Source of the DNA: TMED23 sp964566055
GTDB lineage: Bacteria; Pseudomonadota; Alphaproteobacteria; Rhodospirillales; UBA2165
Reading direction: 5' to 3'
Length of the DNA stretch: 64,000 bases
NCBI GenBank assembly: GCA_964566055.1
Contig: CAZMHI010000001.1
Span: 1-64,000 of the forward strand
The notes beneath the pieces are model-generated. The model was not told the origin of the DNA, did not search any database, and was given only the letters and a program-made list of their open reading frames with translations. Below, one piece after another: positions 7,428-17,400 of the stretch. Within the stretch, counting starts at the first letter, position 1. Each line of letters opens with the position of its first letter. Position numbers and translations under genes: made by a program.

Positions 7428-8267
7428 ATGTCTAAATGGAACCTGATCATCGATCTTGAAAATTGCACCAACTGCAATATGTGCGTGCTGGCTTGCCAAG
7501 ATGAACATGTCGATAACACCTTTCCCGGCTATGCCGAGGAAATGCCGAAACATGGCTCTCGCTGGATTGAAATAATGCGTAAAGAACGTGGCCAGGCGCC
7601 GATGATCGATGTCGCTTACCTGCCAGTGATGTGCCAGCATTGTGACGATGCTCCGTGCATCGCAGCGGCTGAAAATGACGCAATCTCCAAACGCGCTGAT
7701 GGCATTGTCATCATTGATCCCGTTAAAGCCAAGGGCCAGAAACAGTTGGTCGAGAGCTGCCCTTACGGCGCCATCTGGTGGAACGATGATCTGCAATTAC
7801 CGCAACATTGGATATTCGATGCGCATCTGCTGGATGACGGCTGGAAGCAACCCCGCGCCGCCTCGGTATGCGCTACCGAAGCCATCGTCGCCAAAAAAGT
7901 GGATGACGCAGAGATGGCAAAAATCGCTGAAGCAGAGGGCCTGGAGGTATTGAACCCAGAGCATGGCACCAAGCCCCGGGTCTATTACAAAAATCTCTAT
8001 CGCTATAATAAATGCTTTATCGGCGGCAGTGTCGCGGCAGAGCAAAACGGCACCGCTGATTGCGTCAAAGACGCCACCGTAAAATTGCTTCAAGGTTCGG
8101 ACGTCATCGCCGAAGCAACCACCGATATCTTTGGTGACTTCAAGTTTGATAGATTGGACGAAAACAGCGGCGGCTACAAAGTCGAAATCACCGCCGATGG
8201 CCATGGCTCAAAATCTGTCGATGTCGAACTTGGCGAAAGTGTGACGCTGGGTGATATTTATTTGTAA
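7428..8267 (+). CDS. Iron-sulfur small subunit of the transhydroxylase/resorcinol hydroxylase
   Basis: 279 residues, close to the 275 of the Pelobacter small subunit (AthS). The first 200 residues form a ferredoxin-like electron-transfer domain with cysteine groups CTNCNMCVLAC (17-27), CQHCDDAPC (67-75), a late CPYGAIW and an isolated C near 147, giving ligands for several [4Fe-4S] clusters. Residues about 203-279 (VKDATVKLLQGSDVIAEATT ... GGYKVEITADG) are a Cna_B/transthyretin-like beta domain, the same C-terminal addition known in AthS. AAGGAAAA lies about 9 bases before the ATG. It partners the large subunit just upstream. The end overlaps the convergent PPOX gene by 10 bases. Confidence 0.9.
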   Translation: MSKWNLIIDLENCTNCNMCVLACQDEHVDNTFPGYAEEMPKHGSRWIEIMRKERGQAPMIDVAYLPVMCQHCDDAPCIAAAENDAISKRADGIVIIDPVKAKGQKQLVESCPYGAIWWNDDLQLPQHWIFDAHLLDDGWKQPRAASVCATEAIVAKKVDDAEMAKIAEAEGLEVLNPEHGTKPRVYYKNLYRYNKCFIGGSVAAEQNGTADCVKDATVKLLQGSDVIAEATTDIFGDFKFDRLDENSGGYKVEITADGHGSKSVDVELGESVTLGDIYL

Positions 8268-8875
8268 TCAATACCCTGCTCTCGTAGTAAATTTTCAAGC
8301 TCACTGATGCGATTGTTCAGCGGTTCCATGATCGCTTCATTTTCAACTTCGGTAAATCTTGGCGTAATGTGCTGCGGGCAATTCCAATCAAAAGCCTCGA
8401 TGGTCAAAATCACCGCACGTTCAACTTCGGCTTGGTAGTTTGGGTCTTCGAGCTGGCGCAGCAATTCGGGATTATCATCAGCATGAACGATCGCTGCCCG
8501 GGCCCAAATCTTTAAACGTTTGCGGTTGGCATAATCCATCAAAATAAGAGCCACTCTGTCATTTGCAATGATGTTACCAACACTGAGGTACTGGATGTTG
8601 CCTCTGAAATCAGCGTAACCAATGGTTTTTTCATCAAGAACTTTCAAAAATCCTGGGCGACCGCCCCGAAATTGAACATAGGGCCAGCAGTTTTCATTGA
8701 CAGTAGCTTGATAAAAACCGTCACGAGCTTCAATAAAGTGGGTCTCGCGATCCGAAAGGTCGTTGATTTTCCGGTTCGGGCTCTCAATTCTTTCGTTTAT
8801 TTGACGACTGCCATAGCGCTCTTGTGATGCCTTGACTGCCGGCGTAAACGTTATGTCAGTGAAATTCTTGACCAT
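8258..8875 (-). CDS. Pyridoxamine 5'-phosphate oxidase-family FMN protein
   Basis: 205 residues. The segment HFIEARDGFYQATVNENCWPYVQFRGG followed by GYADFRGNIQYLSVGNI and DRVALILMDYANRKRLKIWARA (about 45-125) is the FMN-binding split barrel of the general PPOX-like family, distinct from true PdxH. The C-terminus ends in a short coiled segment (NNRISELENLLREQG). Such proteins bind FMN, F420 or heme; the reaction is not predictable. It lies between the Mo enzyme and the decarboxylase, on the same strand as the latter and 42 bases downstream of it, so it may be cotranscribed with it. Confidence 0.75.
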   Translation of the reverse strand: MVKNFTDITFTPAVKASQERYGSRQINERIESPNRKINDLSDRETHFIEARDGFYQATVNENCWPYVQFRGGRPGFLKVLDEKTIGYADFRGNIQYLSVGNIIANDRVALILMDYANRKRLKIWARAAIVHADDNPELLRQLEDPNYQAEVERAVILTIEAFDWNCPQHITPRFTEVENEAIMEPLNNRISELENLLREQGIDYK

Positions 8876-8917
8876 TTTTCGGCTCCAATATACGGGGCTA
8901 TTGTATCTCCTATACTA

Positions 8918-9889
8918 TCAATCCAGGTTAAACATTTTTTGCGCATTGGTTCTGCCGATGGTGACCTTATCGGCGGAACTTAGTTCGCAATTATCAAACC
9001 AGACAGCGGCATCCGAGGTGGTCTCAAAGGGGTAGTCGACCGAAAACATAATCCGTTCCAGCCCCATTTCAGTAATCGACAGATTGAGCGTGGGATCGTG
9101 AAAATTGCCACTGGTCGTTAAATGCACATTGTTCTGCATGTAGTACCGCATGGGCTGTTTAGCCGGTATTCCCTGAGGCGATTTCTTTAGCCGGTGATCC
9201 AAACGCCACAAATCAAAGGGGATGCGCTCACCCAAATGCCCGAGAATAATCTGTAGCTTGGGAAACTCATCAAACAAGCCGCTGCCCATCAGGCGCAGCG
9301 CATGCATGGCTGTCTCCATGGCGAAGGCCCAGGCCGAATTGGTAAACCAGGGATGACCTTCGAAATACTGTGAACGGCTGGGTAACGGATTGCGGGGATG
9401 CAGATAGAAGGGCACGTTGAGCGCTTCCACAGCAGCCCAAAACGGCCGGTATTCGGGGCCATCGAAATAGATCACGGTTTCCGGCGTATCTTTTTGGGTA
9501 AAGCCGTTAACCAGCGCACCCTTAAAACCCAAATCCCGAATGCATCTGGTCAACTCGTCAATTGCGGCCTCCGGCTCCTGCATGGGCAGGGCGGCAAAGC
9601 CGGCATAGCGATCCGGACGCCGGGCGCATTGCTCGGCCAGATAGTCATTTGCCCGCTGGGCCATCTCAACCGCCTCAGACGTTTCCAGCATCGCCTGAAC
9701 GCCGGGCGCATTTAAAGATTGGATGGCAAGTTCGATATCAAATTCATCCATTTCCTTGAGACGAATATTCTCGAAATCCGTCAGCCGCGTCTGCAAATCT
9801 TCGGCCATGCCCGGCATCGAAAATCTGGAGGTGTCGGCAAAAGTCCCTTCCATGGCAAAGTGTTCTTCCAAGGTAATTTTTCCCTGCAT
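8918..9889 (-). CDS. Gamma-resorcylate decarboxylase-like amidohydrolase
   Basis: 323 residues. The start MQGKITLEEHFAM, SLNAPGVQAM (about 68-77), GALVNGFTQ, FYLHPRNPLPSRSQ (about 155-168), ALRLMGSGLFDEFPKLQIILGHLGE (about 200-224) and MFSVDYPFE (about 288-296) follow 2,6-dihydroxybenzoate (gamma-resorcylate) decarboxylase and the related ACMSD-type amidohydrolase-2 family. E8, H164, H218 and D291 or so are the expected metal ligands. The enzyme would release CO2 from a dihydroxybenzoate, giving resorcinol or a related phenol. An ATG 16 codons further upstream exists, but GAGGAAA 7 bases before 9889 decides the start. The sequence alone cannot separate gamma-resorcylate from other hydroxybenzoate substrates. 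Confidence 0.85.
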   Translation of the reverse strand: MQGKITLEEHFAMEGTFADTSRFSMPGMAEDLQTRLTDFENIRLKEMDEFDIELAIQSLNAPGVQAMLETSEAVEMAQRANDYLAEQCARRPDRYAGFAALPMQEPEAAIDELTRCIRDLGFKGALVNGFTQKDTPETVIYFDGPEYRPFWAAVEALNVPFYLHPRNPLPSRSQYFEGHPWFTNSAWAFAMETAMHALRLMGSGLFDEFPKLQIILGHLGERIPFDLWRLDHRLKKSPQGIPAKQPMRYYMQNNVHLTTSGNFHDPTLNLSITEMGLERIMFSVDYPFETTSDAAVWFDNCELSSADKVTIGRTNAQKMFNLD

Positions 9890-10069
9890 TTTAAATTTCC
9901 TCATTCCAATTATAGGTTCGAACCATAGCACCGGCATTTAAGACATCAACACCAACTCACGAATTAATCTTCTAGATATGGTGTATGTGCGCTCAATAAC
10001 CCTCAATATATTGTTATTTTTAGGGATAATTTAACTTATACGCGCCATCTTAAGAGCCAAATTGGTGGA

Positions 10070-11764
10070 GTGCGTGACATCGAAATCAAAACTGGATTTC
10101 GTTCCTTAGGAAACTCAGCATCCCTGCTCGTGTTTGCAGCGATGTCTTTTGCCGCCAGTGCTCTGCCGGTAGCGGCTCAAACCAGCCAAAATAGCGCCTC
10201 ATTGAACCGGCAACTTCCCGCGTCATCGCCTGCCGAGATTTTTGTCAATAAAGTGCGCATCGGCAAACATACCGGTAAAACCAGGATTGTGCTCGATCTC
10301 GATCGAGCTCCGGATGACCCATCGGATTTATCACACTTTATTTTTAGCGATCAAAAAACAATCTTGATTGAGATCGCCAGTCTGACCTGGCCAGAGGAAT
10401 ATTCAGCCCGCCGGCAGGGTAAAGGGAATCTTGCGCATTTCAGCTTCCAGAAAACTGAAAGCGGCCGAGGTTATTTGCATCTGAAGGCCAATCGGACGGT
10501 TAAAGTTGACCGGCTGTTTTACCTCGATCCCGATGACAAGCGAAGCCATCGTGTGGTCATTGATTTGGTTAATGTCAAAGCCGTTATACCTGCCAAGCCT
10601 GACAAGTCACCACCACCAACCAAAGCAAGCGCTTCGTCCGAGCCACAGAATTTCCGTCAATACGCCAGCTTGGAACAGCTTTCTCAAACTGATCAGGCAC
10701 CGGATCAAAGCCGCAGGATACTTTCAAAATTATTCAGCGATATCCTGGCAAATCCCGGCAATATTGAGCTTAATGTCCGCTATGCCAAATTAGCCGAACA
10801 GGCGGGTGAACCACGCCGCGCACTTGCTGCCTATGAACGGATACTTGGCAGCCACCCCGGCAACAAGATGGCTCTCAAAGAAATAGAACGGCTACAGCAA
10901 GAGCTTGGATTGGCAATTGCTGGCGGACCGGAGACGCATTATTCTGTGGTTCTCGGCGCTAAATATGAGCATAACGCTGCGCGTCGCGATCCATCATTTT
11001 TATCTTTTGATTCAACAGCCTCTACTGTTTCACTCGGCGCGCAGGATGAGCGGGAATTCATTGGCGAAAAATTTCGCACTAATGCCAGACTATATGGAGA
11101 TTTTCATAACCGGTTTGAAAATGGTGACCTCTTGTTTATCGGAGCTGATACTGGTCCTGTCATCAAATTCAGTGACAACATCTCCATCAGGCCAGCCATT
11201 GGAGCTTCTCATGCGCGGGTAAAATTCCGCAATCTCTTCAACACCGTATCTATTATGGCAAACATCGATAACGGCGCGGAAGCAGCACTTTTCAGATCAC
11301 TTGATTTGAGCATTGGCTACGATGATTATGCCACCCGCTACCCTGGTCAGGACGGCGCTTTTTTTGCCGCCGGAGCAGATTTTGCACTGGCAGATGCCGA
11401 TTCTAATGAAGCATTGCGGCTGTCGCCTCTCTACCGCTATAGCCACACATCCGGACAAAACTACGCCAAGCGGAATCACTCTTATGGCGTAAAATCCAGC
11501 TACACCTATCCGTTGACGGACAATCTTTCCGTGGCTCCCAATTTAGGTCTCACTTACAAAAATTATGTTGGCAATGAGCTTGATGAAAAAGAAGAACGCT
11601 GGGATTTCCAGACCGAGCCGGGCATCAAAATAATCCTGAGTAATTTCCTGATTGAGGATAGTTCGATTTCTTTTGGCTACGGGTTTGAACGAAATTGGTC
11701 AAATGATGGCGACAAATCTTACAAAAACCACATTGTCGGAGGACAGATCGGGTGGCTGTTTTGA
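10070..11764 (+). CDS. Outer-membrane beta-barrel protein with AMIN-like and TPR domains
   Basis: 564 residues from a GTG start; the start is uncertain because the ribosome site (GGTGG) is very close, and no good ATG is available before residue 25. A signal peptide covers about residues 10-36 (ending PVAAQ). Residues about 45-165 look AMIN-like (FVNKVRIGKHTGKTRIVLDL), 205-285 contain TPR-type helices (NIELNVRYAKLAEQAGEPRRALAAYERIL), and 290-564 alternate aromatic and polar residues like a beta barrel, ending in WLF with the terminal Phe typical of BAM substrates. The layout resembles surface lipoprotein assembly modifiers. It overlaps the FecR-domain gene by 13 bases. Confidence 0.65.
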   Translation: MRDIEIKTGFRSLGNSASLLVFAAMSFAASALPVAAQTSQNSASLNRQLPASSPAEIFVNKVRIGKHTGKTRIVLDLDRAPDDPSDLSHFIFSDQKTILIEIASLTWPEEYSARRQGKGNLAHFSFQKTESGRGYLHLKANRTVKVDRLFYLDPDDKRSHRVVIDLVNVKAVIPAKPDKSPPPTKASASSEPQNFRQYASLEQLSQTDQAPDQSRRILSKLFSDILANPGNIELNVRYAKLAEQAGEPRRALAAYERILGSHPGNKMALKEIERLQQELGLAIAGGPETHYSVVLGAKYEHNAARRDPSFLSFDSTASTVSLGAQDEREFIGEKFRTNARLYGDFHNRFENGDLLFIGADTGPVIKFSDNISIRPAIGASHARVKFRNLFNTVSIMANIDNGAEAALFRSLDLSIGYDDYATRYPGQDGAFFAAGADFALADADSNEALRLSPLYRYSHTSGQNYAKRNHSYGVKSSYTYPLTDNLSVAPNLGLTYKNYVGNELDEKEERWDFQTEPGIKIILSNFLIEDSSISFGYGFERNWSNDGDKSYKNHIVGGQIGWLF

Positions 11765-12525
11765 TTTATTTTAGGAACCGAAAAGTCAGCATTTGTCTGG
11801 CGGCTTTATTCGTACTTTTGATTGCCGATTTGCCGGCATTTGCCCAACAACGCATCGGCGCCACGGCTGTGGTGGCAAACAGCGTTACCGGAACTTTGGG
11901 AACCGAACTCCGCCGTTTGATCGTCGGCTCACCGGTCAGAAAGGACGAAGTGATCGAAACCGGCCCCAAAGGCTCATCGCAGATCATTTTCGCCGATGAG
12001 ACTGTATTAACCGTCGGCCCTCTTTCCAAAGTCGTACTGGACGAAGTCGCCTTTGATCCAGCGGCTCAGGATGGGGATTTTATCATCAGTGTCGCTATCG
12101 GCGCGATGCGATTTATATCCGGCTCAATTGCGGCCAAGAATTACCGCGTCAATACGCCAACCGGCATCATCGGCATTCGCGGCACAATTTTTGACCTGCT
12201 GGTTGATCAGAGCGGTGCAACAACTGTGGTGTTGCGCTCGGGTATTGTATCGATCTCTAATCTGGCAAATGTCTCGCAGACTATCAGTCAACCAGGGCAA
12301 GCTTCGACCGTTACCAGTACGGGTGCGGCACCAACCCCGCCGGCACCCGCCTCCGCCAGCGTAAATCAGCAACTCCAAGCTGTCGCTGGATCAACCACCA
12401 CCGCCGGTTCAACAACTCCCAAGCTGGATATTCTCAACGCTGCCAGCGCACCACCCGTTAGTCCTCAAGTTGTGACAGAATCAACCGACCTGATCGGTAT
12501 GCCCGGGTCGTCAGGATCGCATTAA
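11752..12525 (+). CDS. Exported FecR-domain protein
   Basis: 257 residues with a signal peptide (about 12-32, ending PAFA). Residues 50-165 form a FecR domain: GSPVRKDEVIETGPKGSSQIIFAD, LTVGPLSKVVLDEVAF and YRVNTPTGIIGIRGTIFDL are characteristic. The last 80 residues are low-complexity Pro/Ala/Ser/Thr, suggesting a linker or surface-exposed tail. There is no sigma factor next to it and no transmembrane helix, so this is the secreted FecR type found in surface structures, not an iron-signalling anti-sigma factor. Translationally coupled to the barrel protein upstream, suggesting that one helps to export or anchor the other. Confidence 0.75.
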   Translation: MAVLIYFRNRKVSICLAALFVLLIADLPAFAQQRIGATAVVANSVTGTLGTELRRLIVGSPVRKDEVIETGPKGSSQIIFADETVLTVGPLSKVVLDEVAFDPAAQDGDFIISVAIGAMRFISGSIAAKNYRVNTPTGIIGIRGTIFDLLVDQSGATTVVLRSGIVSISNLANVSQTISQPGQASTVTSTGAAPTPPAPASASVNQQLQAVAGSTTTAGSTTPKLDILNAASAPPVSPQVVTESTDLIGMPGSSGSH

Positions 12526-12552
12526 GCCCAGAGGTATTCCCGAGCCTTTGAG

Positions 12553-14124
12553 TTACCCTGCATTCCGCACGCAGCGCACATAGTTAAAGACCCGAACGAC
12601 GTCGCCTTGAGGACCTTGTCCTGATTTTGGGTAGTCGTTTGGGTTACCCGCTTTGGGATCAGAGCGCTGAGCACCGGCGCCATGGACGTCGATGATTGAC
12701 CCTCCCTGATTGCCTCTACCGGGTGGCCCGAAAGAGGGAGCACCGAGGGCCTCGCCAAAGAACACAACAACGGCATGATCGCCGGGGTCCCGCCCATCCA
12801 AGTGGGTGGTAGAGGACCAGTAGCCGGGATAATTAGGATTACCTGCCTCATCCGTAAACCGGGTCGCGTGAAACAACGGATCAATCGCTGCCGATCCAGT
12901 GGCTTGAGGAGAACGAGAATAGTCCAACAAACTCTGCAATTCTTTGGCATTGGGAAGCCGCCAGTTACTCGACCCGGCATGGCTCAGATTTTCGCAATAG
13001 GCGAGCGCTTCGGACCAATCCATCCGCCCGTCAGAATATTGACCTTTTTGCAAGTGACCGTGCAGGCCTGAATGGCCGCTATCCGCCTGCATCCAGGTGA
13101 GCCCAGTAGCCTCATCTGTAACGGCGCCATTGCCGTCATCCTGGATTTTGTTTTTGCCATAACTAGGATTGCCCCTGACCAGGCGGAGATACCAGCCCCG
13201 CCCACTCCGTCGATTTCGCTGGGGATAGCCTTTGATCCGCCCATCGGCAAAATTCACACCGAAAAAAGCAGCATTTCCCATAGCATTTCCTTTGTAGGCA
13301 GTGCTTGTAATATATTGCGCGTCGATAAAGCGTCCTCCTGAAGCGGATGGGTACTCAAAATCAAAATACCGGGTATTGAGGTAGGGAATTGCATCCGATG
13401 GCGGCTCACTTTGCGTGGGAGGTGCTCTGCCCGTCGCGCCATCAAAATTCATCAACGAATAAAGCTCCTTAATTGTCGGCACGCGCCAATCCGTGTGGCC
13501 GCCGGTTTTTGCCTGCCTGGCAAGCGCCGGGGCATCTGACCAGGCAATATTGCGCTGAAAAGTCTTTTGCCACATCAAGCGGGTAACCTGATCGCTGATG
13601 GTGTCATTTCCGTTATCTGTATAGCGCGGAGCATTGCCGGAATATTGCGCATCCTGGCCATAGAACTCGCGGCCAGCCGAAGGACAATTCCACATTTTAG
13701 GATTGGAACTGGCATCATAACAAGCGCTTTGCCCGGTATCGACAATAGAGTAGCTCCCTTGCGATCCTACGATTTTGGGCGCAGCTTCAACTTTGTCAGC
13801 CGGCTGTGTTCGTTGATTTGGACGTTGATTGCCGCCCGGAGGTTGGCCAAAATTTTGGCCTTGCCGTTGGCCGGAACTCTGACCTGGGCGGCGACCTGGT
13901 CGTTGCCCTGACATATGGCTGGGCGCGCAGACAAGTCCCCGTTGCAAGTTGAGGCAGGTTCCGCGAACGGTGCCGTGAGGTGCTCTAAATGAGCACTCTC
14001 CATTGGCCGCTTTTCCCTGGCAGGCAGCAAAAGCCTCTGGCGGTGGACCACCGGGCCGCTGAGCCTGCACTGGGAGTGAATAAATGAACAGAAAACCGGC
14101 AAGAGCCAAAATTAAATGTCTCAT
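12553..14124 (-). CDS. Secreted protein with two DUF1566 (Lcl C-terminal) domains
   Basis: 523 residues with a signal peptide (MRHLILALAGFLFIYSLPVQA). After a Cys-containing segment and a Gly/Pro/Gln/Arg-rich linker (about 74-110) come two DUF1566 modules: DQVTRLMWQKTF ... HTDWRVPTIKELYSLMNFD (about 178-235) and DEATGLTWMQAD ... SSNWRLPNAKELQSLLDYS (about 335-408). Each has the 'T-x-L-x-W-q' and 'WRlPtikEL' signatures. The family is widespread on cell surfaces and its role is not known. Convergent with the FecR gene, with only 27 bases between them. Confidence 0.75.
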   Translation of the reverse strand: MRHLILALAGFLFIYSLPVQAQRPGGPPPEAFAACQGKAANGECSFRAPHGTVRGTCLNLQRGLVCAPSHMSGQRPGRRPGQSSGQRQGQNFGQPPGGNQRPNQRTQPADKVEAAPKIVGSQGSYSIVDTGQSACYDASSNPKMWNCPSAGREFYGQDAQYSGNAPRYTDNGNDTISDQVTRLMWQKTFQRNIAWSDAPALARQAKTGGHTDWRVPTIKELYSLMNFDGATGRAPPTQSEPPSDAIPYLNTRYFDFEYPSASGGRFIDAQYITSTAYKGNAMGNAAFFGVNFADGRIKGYPQRNRRSGRGWYLRLVRGNPSYGKNKIQDDGNGAVTDEATGLTWMQADSGHSGLHGHLQKGQYSDGRMDWSEALAYCENLSHAGSSNWRLPNAKELQSLLDYSRSPQATGSAAIDPLFHATRFTDEAGNPNYPGYWSSTTHLDGRDPGDHAVVVFFGEALGAPSFGPPGRGNQGGSIIDVHGAGAQRSDPKAGNPNDYPKSGQGPQGDVVRVFNYVRCVRNAG

Positions 14125-14499
14125 GAAAAATTACTTTCTCAAAAATCATTAGTAAAACTGCAGAGTGCGGATATTCAATTCGTCCCGCCTTAATCAAAAT
14201 CAAATTTGGCAACATTTTCGGCTTTAACCTTCACCTTTTTATTTAAATAAGTATTTCGGTACCATTTAACTTGATTTATTTAATTGAAACTGTTAGTCTC
14301 CCGAACAATTAAAAAAAGGGACCATATTGGGCCCGCTAATAAGAGCGTCCGCCAGGAACAATATTTGCAAATCAACCAACTGGCTCTAATCGCCTTCATT
14401 TGTGATCAGCATCGATATCCTCGGGGAAGAGGAATGCGTTCCAGCACCGTGACGCCGGATGCGCGGTAAATTTATTGATCTATGAATGAGGTAAGTGCG
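14125..14499. other. Non-coding stretch upstream of the Nfn-like gene
   Basis: This 375-base gap between divergent genes is AT-rich to about 14300 and more mixed after. A short reading frame at 14284-14469 has no ribosome site and no recognisable content. No tRNA, riboswitch or strong dyad was recognised. It probably carries the promoters of the two flanking genes. Confidence 0.5.
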
Positions 14500-17400
14500 A
14501 TGTCTGAGCTAAATCTAGGTTTCAACCTGAAATTCAACGAACTCTATGAATTATCCGGTCTTGAGAAAGTCGATGAAGCCTTTCTTGGCTATTTGAAATC
14601 AAACAATGCCGAGCTCGCTGACAAATTGCTAGCGGGCCGCACTGAAAAACCAGACGCCAAGGATGAATCGCAAATCCTGATTGATGCCGGTCCTTACCTT
14701 GAGAATTTTTTGGCCGAACTATTCGGTATTGAAACCGAACTTACCGAGCTCAATGACTGCCACCATGCCCTCAAACCATTTTTCGATTTCAAACGTACCT
14801 TCATTCAGCGCAAAGCCTTTAAGGCCGTTACTGCCGAAGCCGCTGCCCAGATTGACGGCGAGGAGATGGCCGAAAAATTAGGCAAGCTGCTGGAACACCC
14901 CTACCGCGAACCTAAAGATGAGATGGCTTTCGTTGAAAAAGTTTCTGAGTGGCTGGAAGACCCGGAAGCCAACGCTGAAGCTCTTGAACTGGCAACCAAT
15001 TATGCCGGCTGGGCGCTCAGGACACCGGAAGGACGCGAAAAACACGCTGCCGGGCATTTGTTCAAACTGCCGGGTAAACTCGATTTTGAACGTCTGGTAC
15101 CTGCTGAAATGGATACGACTTCCGACTACGCCGTTCATAAACTACCGGACAAACGCCTGCATCGCCGTGAAGGCTTTAAACTGACCGATCATGGCAAGGA
15201 TTTAAAAGGCGCGCTTTCCGAAGCCCACTACTGCATTTACTGCCACAATCAGGGTAAAGATTCTTGCGCCAAGGGTCTCAAGCCAAAAAGCAAAGAAGGC
15301 GAAAAAGTAGGTTTTAATGAAAGCCCCTTCGGCGTCGCTCTAACCGGCTGCCCGCTCGGCGTCCGTATTTCAGAGATGAATATTTTAAAGGCGCAAGGCA
15401 GCGCCATCGGCTCACTCGCCGCTTTGGTTGTCGAAAATCCGATGACAGCTGGCACCGGCCATCGGATTTGTAATGAGTGCATGAAGGCTTGTGTTTATCA
15501 AAAACAGGATCCGGTGGACATTCCTGAGATTGAAACCCGTATTCTTAAAGATGTTCTGGCCTTACCCTATGGTTTCGAAATCTATAGTCTTTTAACACGT
15601 TGGAATCCCCTGAATTTGGGCCGGCCATTGCCACTGCCGCGCACCGGTTATCGCGTTTTGGTCGCCGGCATGGGGCCATCGGGTTATACGCTCGCCCATC
15701 ATTTGATGAATGACGGCCATACCGTTGTCGGCATTGATGGCCTCAAAATGGAGCCCTTACCGGGTGATCTTTCGGGCGTTGATGCGAAAGGCGAACGGGT
15801 GCCGTTTCGGCCGATCAAAGATGCCAAAGAACTGGAAGAGCAGCTTGATGACCGCATCATGGCGGGCTTTGGCGGGGTTGCCGAGTACGGCATTACCGTT
15901 CGTTGGGATAAGAATTTCCTCAAAATTATCCGTCTGCTGGTCGAGCGCCGGCGTCAATTCGCCATGTATGGCGCAGTGCGCTTTGGCGGCACGTTGACCG
16001 TTGATAATGCGTTCGAGCGCGGTTTTGACCATATAGCCCTTGCCTTGGGTGCGGGACGGCCAACGATTATCCCGATCCCCCGCGGCTTGGTGCGTGGTGT
16101 GCGTGCCGCCTCAGACTTCTTAATGGCGCTGCAGTTAACCGGTGCCGCTAAGACCGAATCCATTGCCAACATGCAGCTCCGCCTGCCGGCAATTGTTATT
16201 GGCGGTGGCCTGACGGCCATCGATACGGCAACCGAAGCGCTTGCCTATTACCCGGTCCAGGTCGAAAAATTCCTCGCCCGTTATGAAAATTTGGTTCAAG
16301 AGCGTGGTGAAGCTCAAGTCCGGGACGCCTGGGATGAAGAAGAAGGCTTAATTGCTGATGAATTCATTGGTCACGCCAAAGCGATCCGGGCCGAACGCGC
16401 CGTTGCCGAAATGGAAGAGCGCGAACCGCGCATCCTTGAGCTCTTGAAAAAATGGGGTGGCGTCACCGTTGCCTACCGTAAACGTTTGATGGACAGCCCA
16501 AGCTATACGCTTAATCATGAAGAGGTTGATAAAGCACTGGAGGAAGGCATCTATATTGCTGAATGCCTGTCACCGATTACCGCCCTAGTCGATAAATTTG
16601 GCCATGTCAGCCACCTCACCCTTAACAAGCAACGCCTGACCCGGGACGGCACCTGGTTGACGCTGGATAACGTAGAAAAACTCCCAGCTAAAGCTGTGCT
16701 CATCGCCGCCGGCACTCAACCCAATACAGTATTGGCCCGGGAAGACGAAAACCGCTTCGAACTCGATGGCCGCTATTTCCAAGCCTACGATATGGAGGGC
16801 AATGAAGTTATTCCGGAACGGGTCAAAAAACCGGAAGAAGTTCATGTCATGGCGCATCTTGAGGAAGATGGCCGCGCTGTCAGTTTCTTCGGTGATCTGC
16901 ACCCCTCCTTCGCCGGTAATGTGGTTAGTGCTATGGCCAGCGCCTTGCAAGGCTACCCCGTCATCAGCCAAATGCTCGCCAGCAAAAAGCCGACCAGCAG
17001 TGACGATGATGATACCTTCATCGCTACGCTTAACAGCGAATTGCGCGCTACTGTCCACAAAGTCGAACGTCTAACGGACAATATTATTGAAGTCGTTGTC
17101 CGCGCCCCCCAGGCTGCCCGCCAATTCAAACCAGGCCAATTTTACCGGCTGCAAAATTTTGAAACCCTGGCCCCGATGGTCGACGGTACCCGCCTCGCCA
17201 TGGAAGGTTTGGCGCTTACCGGTGCCTGGGTCGACCGCGAGGAAGGTCTGGTCTCGATGATTGTGCTGGAAATGGGCGGCTCTTCCGACCTATGCGCCCA
17301 GCTTCTGCCAGGTGAACCTATTGTCTTGATGGGGCCAACCGGCACGCCTACTGAAATACCTGCAGATGAAACTGTCTTACTGGCAGGGGGTGGCCTCGGT

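Noticed and set aside
9914..9925. GGTTCGAACC resembling a tRNA T-arm
   Set aside because: No acceptor stem, anticodon arm or D-arm can be built around it; it lies just upstream of the decarboxylase start.
14284..14469. 61-codon frame upstream of the Nfn-like gene
   Set aside because: No ribosome site, random-looking composition, and no coupling to the next gene.
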